The position numbers and the translations under genes are program-made. Below the pieces are notes generated by a model. The model did not search any database and was not told where the DNA came from. It saw nothing but the letters and a program-made list of their open reading frames with translations. From Christiangramia forsetii KT0803 (GTDB lineage: Bacteria > Bacteroidota > Bacteroidia > Flavobacteriales > Flavobacteriaceae), in NCBI RefSeq assembly GCF_000060345.1, contig NC_008571.1, positions 3,600,501 through 3,664,500 of the forward strand: a stretch of 64,000 nt of DNA, given 5' to 3'. The number at the start of each line of letters is the position of its first letter. Position 1 is the stretch's first letter. This document shows, in pieces, positions 28,627 through 36,793 of this stretch.

Positions 28627-31341
28627 ATGAAGCATATAAAACAATTACTGGTATTATTCCTGGCTTTCAATGTATTTACTTCCTGTGAAAAAGAGGAAGA
28701 AACATCATATATACTGCAGGATGTTTCTGCACCAACAGGTATTAGCGCAGCATTTGATATATCAAATGACGAGGAGGGGACAGTTAGTGTTACTCCAACT
28801 GCTGAAGGGGCGACTGAATTTCAAGTGTATTTTGGCGATACAGAAGGCGAAGATCCCCTTATAGTAGCTCCTGGAGAGACAGTGAACCATACCTATGCTG
28901 AAGGAGAATATAATTTAAGAATAGTTGCCGTAGGTCTTACCGGTTTAACCAGTGAACTGGTTAGAGTAGTAACTATATCCTTTGGTGCACCGTCAGAACT
29001 TGAGGTAGATATAGAAAAATCTACTACAAATCCATTAGAGATCATAGTAACCCCAACGGCGGTAGGAGCCACGGTGTATGATATTTATTTTGGAGATATA
29101 GAAGACGAAGAACCGACCACTATTATGGATGGGGAATCTGCAAATCATATATATGCCGAAGAAGGAGATTATACTGTTAGAGTGGTTGCTCGTGGAGGAG
29201 GTGCTGCAACAGTTGAATATTCTGAAGAAGTTAGCGTTTCTGCTGCTTCGGGCGCATCGAAGTTGCCAATTACTTTTGATGATGCCACGGTAAATTACGC
29301 TTTTGAGACCTTTAATGGGGCGAATTTTGAAATTCTGGATAATCCTCAATTGTCAGGTATCAATTCAGAAGAATCTATGGTAGGTGCCATTACTAATTCA
29401 GGTAATGCTTTTGAAGGTGTTACTTTCCAGTTAGGAGAGCCAGTAGATTTTAGTGGAGATAATAAGACAATTACCTTAAAATTTTATTCTGAAGTAGCGG
29501 TACCGCTATTGCTTAAGTTTGAAGGAGGAGTCAACGACGAAAGACAAAACGAAGTGAATGCTAATCACACCGGTTCAGGTTGGGAAGAAATAAGTTTTGA
29601 TTTCGCAACGAATGCTAAAACAAGTTATATCAGCGATTCAGATCCTGGAGGAGAAGCTTTTGTGCCGGAAGGGCAATATGCGACCATGACTCTTTTTGTT
29701 GATGGGCCTGGAACTACTGCAGGAACGTTTTATTTAGATGACGTTATGCAAGCCGGGGGCGAACCTGGAGAAGCATTTAAATTACCGGTAACTTTTGACT
29801 CTGAAACCGTTGCTTATACGAATTCTGGAGTTTCATTTGAAATCGTAACAAATCCGAATCAATCAGGAATTAACTCCACAGATACAAAAGTTGGTGCGGT
29901 AACTAATGCAGGTGCCAATTTTGAAGCTATCACTTTCACTTTAGATGAGGCGGTAGATTTTTCTGGAGATAATAAAACGATTACCATGAAGGTATATTCT
30001 GAAGTTGCCTATCCCGTCCTTTTCAAATTCGAGACCGGTGTAAATGGAGAAAGAGCCAATGAGGTGGAAGTAAATCACGGCGGAACAGGTTGGGAAGAAT
30101 TAACGTTCGATTTTGCCAATAATGCCAGAAATAGTTTTGTGCAGGGTGACGATGCCAATAATGGACAACCTTTTGTGCCAACTGGACAATATGATCAATT
30201 TTCAATATTTTTAGATTTTGCAGGAGCAACTGCAGGGACATTTTATATTGATGATGTTTTTCAAGCTACAGGTGGGGATGGCTCAAATGGTGGAGGTGCC
30301 ACAGGAATTACTACCACAAGTTTCCCGGTAGATTTTGAGTCTGCCATGAATGGTGGAGCAGCTGCAAACTGGTCTATATTTGAAAATGCAGATAATCCCG
30401 CTCTAGAGATTATTTCGAATCCTGATGCAAGTGGAGTTAATACTTCTGCTACTGTAGCTAAGTTTATAGCTAGACAGGGAGGTCAGTCATTTGCCGGAAC
30501 CATCACTCAACTACAAAATTCTCTCACCTTAGATGAATCTAACAGTATTGTTAAGATCATGGTTTGGAAATCAGTGGTTAGTGATGTTGGAATTAAATTT
30601 GAGAATCCTGAAGGTGGATCTACCGGAGAGATAAAGGTTGCCAATACAAAAACTAATGAATGGGAAGAGCTAACTTTTGACTTTTCAGGAGTGATTGGAA
30701 GGCCTGAAAATTCAAATATTACGGGACTTGTAATATTCCCGGATTTTCAAGAGAGAATGCAGGATAATGTTGTCTTTTTTGATAATATTACTTTAAATGC
30801 TGCCGGAAGTACTGGCGGTAATGGCGGAGGTGAAACTTCGGAAGATTTTGCGCTGCCAATAAATTTTGGTGCAGATATCGAGTATACTACTGGTGCTAAT
30901 AGCGTTCCTTTTGAGGTGGTAACCAATCCAGAGCAATCAGGGATTAATGCCACCGATACTAAGGTTGGAAAAGTCACCAATCAGGGAGGTCAATACGAAG
31001 CACTAACATTTTTACTGGATGAGGCTATCGATTTTTCAGGTTCGAATAAAACAATCACTATGAAAGTTTATTCTGAAGTTGCTTATCAGGTACTCTTTAA
31101 ATTAGAAACTGGAATGAATGGTGAACGAGCGAATGAAGTGGAAGTAAGTCATAGCGGTAACGGTTGGGAAGAATTATCCTTTAATTTCAACAATGCCAGA
31201 AACAGTTTTGTTCAGGGCGACGACGCCAATAACGGACAGCCATTTGTGCCAACGGGTCAATATGATGAAATATCTATTTTCTTGGATTTTGCTGGTTTTA
31301 CTGCAGGTGATTTCTACATTGATGATATAGAACAGAATTAG
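28627..31341 (+). CDS. Multimodular surface glycan-binding lipoprotein (SGBP)
   Basis: The protein has 904 residues and the lipobox FTSC (Cys20). Two PKD-like domains (about 35-120 and 122-208) carry YFGD-x-E and NH-x-YAE motifs. Four carbohydrate-binding-module-like units follow, starting near residues 212, 384, 563 and 741. Units 1, 2 and 4 share SGIN, VDFSGDNKTIT and GWEE, then a TAGTFYIDD-like end; unit 3 is divergent. Units 2 and 4 are nearly identical near QGDDANNGQPFVPTGQYD, a recent internal duplication. There is no catalytic motif. It probably holds laminarin at the cell surface for SusCD and the GH16 enzymes. Position after susD is the usual SusE/SGBP slot. Confidence 0.85.
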   Translation: MKHIKQLLVLFLAFNVFTSCEKEEETSYILQDVSAPTGISAAFDISNDEEGTVSVTPTAEGATEFQVYFGDTEGEDPLIVAPGETVNHTYAEGEYNLRIVAVGLTGLTSELVRVVTISFGAPSELEVDIEKSTTNPLEIIVTPTAVGATVYDIYFGDIEDEEPTTIMDGESANHIYAEEGDYTVRVVARGGGAATVEYSEEVSVSAASGASKLPITFDDATVNYAFETFNGANFEILDNPQLSGINSEESMVGAITNSGNAFEGVTFQLGEPVDFSGDNKTITLKFYSEVAVPLLLKFEGGVNDERQNEVNANHTGSGWEEISFDFATNAKTSYISDSDPGGEAFVPEGQYATMTLFVDGPGTTAGTFYLDDVMQAGGEPGEAFKLPVTFDSETVAYTNSGVSFEIVTNPNQSGINSTDTKVGAVTNAGANFEAITFTLDEAVDFSGDNKTITMKVYSEVAYPVLFKFETGVNGERANEVEVNHGGTGWEELTFDFANNARNSFVQGDDANNGQPFVPTGQYDQFSIFLDFAGATAGTFYIDDVFQATGGDGSNGGGATGITTTSFPVDFESAMNGGAAANWSIFENADNPALEIISNPDASGVNTSATVAKFIARQGGQSFAGTITQLQNSLTLDESNSIVKIMVWKSVVSDVGIKFENPEGGSTGEIKVANTKTNEWEELTFDFSGVIGRPENSNITGLVIFPDFQERMQDNVVFFDNITLNAAGSTGGNGGGETSEDFALPINFGADIEYTTGANSVPFEVVTNPEQSGINATDTKVGKVTNQGGQYEALTFLLDEAIDFSGSNKTITMKVYSEVAYQVLFKLETGMNGERANEVEVSHSGNGWEELSFNFNNARNSFVQGDDANNGQPFVPTGQYDEISIFLDFAGFTAGDFYIDDIEQN

Positions 31342-31344
31342 AAA

Positions 31345-33009
31345 ATGATGAAGATGAAAAATATAAAATTTATTAACGGAATTAAATTTTCCTTGTTAGC
31401 GATCCTAGCCTTAGCAGTCTTTAGCTGTGTAGACGATGATTATGATATTGGAACAGTTAGTACTCCCTCCAATCTTAGCCTTGATTTTGAAATTGTTGGT
31501 GCAAGTGCTGATATGCCTGATGGAGATGGTAGTGGGGAAGTGATTTTCACCGCTAAGGCAGATAATGCCATGACCTACAAATTTATATTTGGGGATGGTT
31601 TTGAAAAGATTTCAAGTACCGGAGTGGTGACCTATTCGTTTAGTGGAAATGGAGTTAACGATTATACGGTAAGTGTGGTAGCTTCAGGGACTGGGGGCGC
31701 AATGTCCAGTATGTCTACAGAAGTGAGCGTATTTAGTAGTTTTGATGATCCTGAAACTAAAGAATTATTAACCGGTGGAGATTCTAAAACCTGGTATGTA
31801 GCTGCGGCACAGCCAGGGCATTTAGGGGTAGGTCCTTCCTCTGGAGATGGTTTTGATAGTCCTATTTATTATGCTGCGGCTCCAAATGAAAAAGCCGGTG
31901 AAGACGTAAGTGCCTGCTTTTATACCGATGTACTCACCTATAGCTTAAATGCCAATGGAGATATTATTTATAACCAGGATAATAATGGTGCGACGTTTTA
32001 CAATGTAGATTTTACAGATGGAGCAGGAGAAGACCAATGTCGTGACTTAGATACCGGTGGTGATAAAAACGCATCCCTGGCTCCGGCGACTTCAGGAATT
32101 GAAAGTTCTACAGGAACAGCAATTAATTATGCGAACGGTGGATTTATGAGTTATTTTATTGGTACTTCTACTTATGAAATTCTTGAAATTACTGAAAATA
32201 CAATGTATGTACGGGCAATTCCAGCAAGTAATCCTGCGCTAGCCTGGTATCTTAAATTCACTACCACACCTTATGATCAGCAGGGAGCTACGGGAGGTGG
32301 AGAAGAAGAATTTGAGACTCAATTTGAAGACCTTGCCTGGTCTGATGAGTTTAATGGAGATGCTTTAGATACTGAAACCTGGAATTATGAGATTGGAAAT
32401 GGAACCGATGGTTGGGGTAATGGAGAAGTTCAGTATTACACAGAAGATAATGTAAGTGTACAGGATGGTAACCTTGTGATCACAGCAAGGCGTGAAGCAG
32501 AGAGTGGATTTGATTTTACCTCTGCCAGAATTACTACTCAGGATAACTATGAATTCACTTACGGTAGAATAGAAGCCAGAGCTAAAATGCCTGCCGGAGG
32601 AGGAACCTGGCCTGCTATCTGGATGTTAGGCGCTAATTTTGACGAAGTGGGTTGGCCTGAAACCGGTGAGATCGATATTATGGAATGGGTAGGAAATGAG
32701 CCAAATAGGACTTCATCTGCACTTCATTTGCCTGGAAACTCAGGAGGAAATGCTGTAGTGGGAGACGCTATAATCAACAATGCTACTTCTGAATTTCATA
32801 TTTATACGGCAGAGTGGACCGAGGATAGCATTACCTTCCTTTTAGACGGGGAAGTATATTTCACGTTCGATAATGATGCTTCAAAACCATTTAATAAAGA
32901 CTTCTTTCTAATACTTAACGTTGCCATGGGCGGCGGACTTGGTGGAGCAATTGATGCTGATTTTCAGGAATCATCTATGGAAATTGACTACATCAAAGTG
33001 TATCAATAA
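31345..33009 (+). CDS. GH16 beta-1,3-glucanase (laminarinase) lipoprotein with PKD domain
   Basis: The protein has 554 residues and the lipobox AVFSC (Cys28), so it is probably surface-anchored. A PKD domain covers about 40-132. A middle module (about 133-315) starting with KELLTGGDSKTWYV has no catalytic motif and a lipocalin-like beta pattern. GH16 covers about 325-554. The catalytic signature WPETGEIDIMEW gives nucleophile E442, D444 and acid/base E447, the ExDxxE (beta-bulge) arrangement of laminarinases. It should cut internal beta-1,3 bonds and feed the SusCD transporter. It starts 4 bp after the SGBP stop. Confidence 0.93.
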   Translation: MMKMKNIKFINGIKFSLLAILALAVFSCVDDDYDIGTVSTPSNLSLDFEIVGASADMPDGDGSGEVIFTAKADNAMTYKFIFGDGFEKISSTGVVTYSFSGNGVNDYTVSVVASGTGGAMSSMSTEVSVFSSFDDPETKELLTGGDSKTWYVAAAQPGHLGVGPSSGDGFDSPIYYAAAPNEKAGEDVSACFYTDVLTYSLNANGDIIYNQDNNGATFYNVDFTDGAGEDQCRDLDTGGDKNASLAPATSGIESSTGTAINYANGGFMSYFIGTSTYEILEITENTMYVRAIPASNPALAWYLKFTTTPYDQQGATGGGEEEFETQFEDLAWSDEFNGDALDTETWNYEIGNGTDGWGNGEVQYYTEDNVSVQDGNLVITARREAESGFDFTSARITTQDNYEFTYGRIEARAKMPAGGGTWPAIWMLGANFDEVGWPETGEIDIMEWVGNEPNRTSSALHLPGNSGGNAVVGDAIINNATSEFHIYTAEWTEDSITFLLDGEVYFTFDNDASKPFNKDFFLILNVAMGGGLGGAIDADFQESSMEIDYIKVYQ

Positions 33010-33032
33010 TTACGTTTGTTTAAGCCATAAAT

Positions 33033-33054
33033 TCCCGGGGCTGGATCTCCGGGA
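33033..33054 (+). other. Hairpin between large GH16 and GH3 genes
   Basis: TCCCGG (33033-33038) pairs with CCGGGA (33049-33054), and the 3' side is AT-rich but lacks a long T run. It may be a weak terminator or an mRNA-processing or stability element that lets the distal glycosidases be expressed at a different level. Confidence 0.4.
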
Positions 33055-33069
33055 TTTATTTAAATTATC

Positions 33070-35343
33070 ATGAAAAAACTTTTAATATTCATGTCCCTTT
33101 CTTTAGGGACCATGGGATTATATTCCCAAAATTCAACGATTCCGAGTTCTGTTAAAAATGTGGAAGCTAAGGTAGATTCAGTATTAAACCTGATGACCCT
33201 GGAAGAAAAAGTTGGGCAAATGATCCAATATAATGGAAGTTGGGATCTTACGGGACCTGCTTCTGAAACTGGAAATAAGCAGAAAGAGGACAGACTGAAG
33301 AAAGGTCTTGTTGGGTCTATGCTCAATGTTCTTTCTGTAGAAGCGACTGAAAAAGCCCAGAAACTTAACATGGAAAACTCCAGGATGAAGATCCCTTTAA
33401 TGTTTGGTTATGACGTGATCCATGGTTATAAAACGATTTTTCCTGTACCACTTGCAGAAACTGCCAGTTGGGATATGGAAGCTGCCGAAGAATCAGCGCG
33501 AATTGCTGCTTTAGAATCGGTTGCAGAAGGGGTGAACTGGACATTTTCACCCATGATAGATATTTCCCGCGACGCACGCTGGGGACGTATCATGGAGGGA
33601 TCGGGTGAAGATCCGTATTTAACTTCTAAAGTGGCCGTGGCAAAAGTAAAAGGTTATCAAGGGGAAGATCTTTCCAATCCTAAAACAATAGCCGCAACCG
33701 CAAAGCATTTTGCCGGTTATGGTTTTGCTGAAGGAGGAAAAGATTATAACACGGTTAATATTGGTGAAAACGAATTGCATAATGTGATTTTACCACCGTT
33801 TAAAGCGGCAGCAGACGCTGGTGTGGCAACTTTTATGAACTCTTTCAATACCATTGATGGAATTCCTGCTACCGGAAGTGAAAGCCTACAAAGAGAAATT
33901 CTGAAAGGAGACTGGGACTGGACCGGATTTATGGTTTCAGATTGGGGCTCTATTGCTGAAATGATCCCTCACGGATTCGCTAAAGACAAAATCCATGCTG
34001 CTGAAATTGCCGTAAAAGCTGGTAGCGATATGGATATGGAAGGTGGTGCTTATGAAGCCGGGCTCGAAAAACTTGTTGCTGCAGGAAAAGTAGAAGAAGC
34101 TTTAATTGATGATGCGGTAAAAAGGATTCTTCGGGTAAAGTTTAAAATGGGACTTTTTGATGATCCTTACAGATATATTAATTCTGAAACTAAGAAAAAT
34201 GTGCCTTACAAGGAACATATGTCTACTGCGAGGGATATTGCCAAAAAATCCATCGTGCTTTTAAAGAATGAAAATGATCTTTTACCAATTAAAACTTCAG
34301 TTAAGAAAATTGCAGTTATTGGTCCGTTGGCAGATGACAAAGACACGCCAATTGGAAACTGGAGAGCGCAGGGAGAAGAAAATTCGGCTGTTTCAGTATT
34401 GGAAGGATTGAAAAATGCCAATTTAGATGCTCAGATCACATATGCACAGGGAATAAAACTTGGCATGGGTGAAAGAAGCTTTCTAATGCCACTTAAGATC
34501 AATAAAACCGATACTACGGGAATGGGCGAAGCAGTAAGAAATGCCAAAAATGCCGAACTGGTAGTGATGGTACTGGGTGAAGATGCTTTTCAGTCTGGGG
34601 AAGGACGTAGTCAGGCTAAGATTGGACTTGCCGGTCTGCAAATGGAATTGCTGAAAGCAGTTCATAAGGTGAATAAGAATATCGTTCTTGTGTTAATTAA
34701 TGGAAGGCCTTTGGAATTAAGCTGGTCTTCAGAAAATATTCCTACGATCGTGGAAGCGTGGCAACTTGGATCTGAAAGTGGAAATGCTATAGCAGATGTA
34801 CTTCTGGGAAAATATAACCCCTCAGGAAAACTACCGGTTTCTTTCCCAAGAGCTGTGGGACAGGAGCCTTTGTATTATAATCATAAAAATACAGGAAGAC
34901 CCTTTAGTGCTGAACATGTTACCTATGCTCATTATACCGATATTGAGAATGGACCACTCTATCCATTTGGATATGGACTTAGTTATACCCAATTTGATTA
35001 TGCCAGGCCTGAACTTTCAGTTGAATCAATCAAATCGCGTGAAAAAGCAACGTTAAGCGTTGCGGTTACGAATTCAGGAGATAGAAAAGGAAAAGAAGTA
35101 GTTCAGTTATATCTAAGAGATCTCGTGGCAACTACTGCAAGACCTGTCAAGGAATTAAAAGGATTTGAAATGATCGAGTTGGAGCCGGGAGAAACTAAGA
35201 CCGTGGAATTTATTATTAACGAAGAAATGCTTAAATTCTATAATGCTTCAGAAAAATGGGAAGCCGAAGAAGGTGAGTTTCAACTTATGGTTGGTGGAAA
35301 TTCTGAAGACGTACAATCTGTAAAATTCAATTTCAGCAACTAA
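33070..35343 (+). CDS. GH3 beta-glucosidase, BglX-like, periplasmic
   Basis: The protein has 757 residues. A Sec signal peptide (LGTMGLYSQ) has no lipobox Cys, so the enzyme is probably periplasmic. The three usual domains are present: a TIM barrel with the nucleophile D291 in FMVSDWGS, the alpha/beta sandwich with GEDAFQSGEG, and the C-terminal fibronectin-III-like domain (VTNSGDRKGKEVVQLYLRD). The KHFAGYG and RDARWGRIMEGSGEDP segments are typical of BglX. It should release glucose from laminari-oligosaccharides imported by SusCD. Its stop overlaps the start of the next GH16 gene (TAATG). Confidence 0.95.
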   Translation: MKKLLIFMSLSLGTMGLYSQNSTIPSSVKNVEAKVDSVLNLMTLEEKVGQMIQYNGSWDLTGPASETGNKQKEDRLKKGLVGSMLNVLSVEATEKAQKLNMENSRMKIPLMFGYDVIHGYKTIFPVPLAETASWDMEAAEESARIAALESVAEGVNWTFSPMIDISRDARWGRIMEGSGEDPYLTSKVAVAKVKGYQGEDLSNPKTIAATAKHFAGYGFAEGGKDYNTVNIGENELHNVILPPFKAAADAGVATFMNSFNTIDGIPATGSESLQREILKGDWDWTGFMVSDWGSIAEMIPHGFAKDKIHAAEIAVKAGSDMDMEGGAYEAGLEKLVAAGKVEEALIDDAVKRILRVKFKMGLFDDPYRYINSETKKNVPYKEHMSTARDIAKKSIVLLKNENDLLPIKTSVKKIAVIGPLADDKDTPIGNWRAQGEENSAVSVLEGLKNANLDAQITYAQGIKLGMGERSFLMPLKINKTDTTGMGEAVRNAKNAELVVMVLGEDAFQSGEGRSQAKIGLAGLQMELLKAVHKVNKNIVLVLINGRPLELSWSSENIPTIVEAWQLGSESGNAIADVLLGKYNPSGKLPVSFPRAVGQEPLYYNHKNTGRPFSAEHVTYAHYTDIENGPLYPFGYGLSYTQFDYARPELSVESIKSREKATLSVAVTNSGDRKGKEVVQLYLRDLVATTARPVKELKGFEMIELEPGETKTVEFIINEEMLKFYNASEKWEAEEGEFQLMVGGNSEDVQSVKFNFSN

Positions 35344-36131
35344 TGGAAATTTTTTCTAAACTAATAATCATTGCAAGTTTCGTGTGTGGAACTATGTTTT
35401 CGTCCTGTGCCCAGGAGAAAGTCATTTTTCAGGAAGATTTTAATGGAGACAGTCTGGATATGAGCGTGTGGAACTATGAAGAAGGTGACGGATGTCCTAA
35501 TCTATGCGGCTGGGGAAATAATGAAGAGCAGATATACGATCGCCGGTATGTGGAGGTTAAAGATGGTAACATGGTGATCACCGCATTAAAGGAAGCTGAT
35601 CAGTACTATTCCGGGAAGATCAATTCTAAGGAGAATGTGGAATTTACGTATGGAGTGATTGAAATGCGCGTAAAACTGGCAACTACTAAAGGCCTTTGGC
35701 CTGCAATATGGATGCTCGGTTCCGATATTGATGAGGTGAGCTGGCCTGCAAGCGGAGAAATAGATTTGATGGAATATATTGGTCGAAAACCTAATATTAT
35801 CTATAGCACGCTTCATACCCCTGCGAACCACGGTGATAATGGTAATAGTAAACAAACAGAAATAGAAGGTATTGAAGAAGGCTATCATATTTTCAAAACT
35901 ATCTGGACGAAAGATTATATTGAATATTTTGTAGATGGCAAGCAGGTTTACCGGTTCAAGCCTAAAAAATATGATGCTGAAAATTATCCTTTTAGAAAAG
36001 ACTTCTATTTTCTGGTAAATATGGCTATTGGCGGTAATCTGGGTGGTGCAGAAATTCATGATTCCGAATTACCTGCGAAATTTTATGTGGATTATATAAA
36101 AGTGACCGAGCTACCTAAAGACTTGAAATAA
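35343..36131 (+). CDS. Small GH16 beta-1,3-glucanase lipoprotein
   Basis: The protein has 262 residues and is a single-domain GH16 enzyme. The lipobox MFSSC places Cys22 as the anchor. The catalytic signature WPASGEIDLMEY gives E139, D141 and E144. Binding-cleft segments such as GLWPAIWMLGSD and FLVNMAIGGNLGG match laminarinases. Compared with the larger GH16 in the operon it lacks the PKD and middle modules. The two enzymes may split the work on long versus branched or short chains (inference). The start overlaps the GH3 stop by 1 bp. It is the last gene of the locus. Confidence 0.94.
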   Translation: MEIFSKLIIIASFVCGTMFSSCAQEKVIFQEDFNGDSLDMSVWNYEEGDGCPNLCGWGNNEEQIYDRRYVEVKDGNMVITALKEADQYYSGKINSKENVEFTYGVIEMRVKLATTKGLWPAIWMLGSDIDEVSWPASGEIDLMEYIGRKPNIIYSTLHTPANHGDNGNSKQTEIEGIEEGYHIFKTIWTKDYIEYFVDGKQVYRFKPKKYDAENYPFRKDFYFLVNMAIGGNLGGAEIHDSELPAKFYVDYIKVTELPKDLK

Positions 36132-36145
36132 TTATGCTCTAGGGG

Positions 36146-36215
36146 GCTCACATCATTCTCAGGAGTTGTCATTTCGACCATAGGGAGAAATCTCTTTGAA
36201 GCAGGAAAACTCTCT
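36146..36215. repeat. Dispersed intergenic repeat, copy D (degenerate)
   Basis: The stretch has CTCACATCATTCTCAGG and GTTGTCATTTCGACC, then GAGAAATCTC, and fits the flavobacterial intergenic repeat style seen near 63.4 and 63.5 kb. It lies between the laminarin locus and tadA, a convergent boundary. Confidence 0.45.
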
Positions 36216-36250
36216 GCTTACCTAATTTTTGCCATGAGTGAAAAATTATT

Positions 36251-36700
36251 CTAATTCAGATTTCGTTTTTCAATAAAAAAACGTTTCAGAATAGAGGAAG
36301 CTTCTTCAGCCATAATACCAGATTTTACTTCGGTTTTAGGATGAAGCTGCACTCCAAATTTTCTATAACCTCTTTGAGAATCTTCTGCCCCGAACACAAT
36401 TTTTGAAATCTGACTCCAATACAATGCGCCGGCACACATCTGGCAGGGCTCCAAAGTGATATACATCGTACAATTCTGCAGATATTTGCCACCAAGAAAA
36501 TTGGCTGCCGCAGTGATCGCCTGCATTTCGGCATGAGCGGTAACATCATTCAAGGTTTCTGTAAGATTGTGACCTCTGGCAATAATTTTGTCATTGATCA
36601 CCACTACAACTCCAACCGGAATTTCTCCTTTTTCATAAGCAGATTCGGCCTCTTCTAAAGCCTTTTTCATAAAGTATTCATCGTTGAACGGAGAAAGCAT
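36251..36700 (-). CDS. tadA: tRNA-specific adenosine deaminase
   Basis: The protein has 149 residues from MLSPFNDEYFMKKAL, a typical start for flavobacterial TadA; a longer upstream frame exists but would run into dxs. The cytidine-deaminase-fold zinc site is complete: H56 and catalytic E58 in HAEMQAI, and C86 and C89 in PCQMCAGAL. TadA converts A34 to inosine in tRNA-Arg(ACG). It is divergent from dxs with a 93 bp gap. Confidence 0.93.
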   Translation of the reverse strand: MLSPFNDEYFMKKALEEAESAYEKGEIPVGVVVVINDKIIARGHNLTETLNDVTAHAEMQAITAAANFLGGKYLQNCTMYITLEPCQMCAGALYWSQISKIVFGAEDSQRGYRKFGVQLHPKTEVKSGIMAEEASSILKRFFIEKRNLN

Positions 36701-36779
36701 TTTCTTGAATTTTTTCTGAAAGATATAAAATTTGACTTTTCCTTTCCACTCAGTTGTTCTTAATTCAGTTTCCTTAATG

Positions 36780-36787
36780 TAACTTTG
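36780..36787 (+). promoter_or_regulatory. Candidate -7 box just before dxs
   Basis: TAACTTTG fits TAnnTTTG. It ends only 6 bp before the chosen dxs ATG (36794), which would give a nearly leaderless mRNA. No well-placed -33 box was found, so this may be chance. Confidence 0.35.
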
Positions 36788-36793
36788 TTGAGT

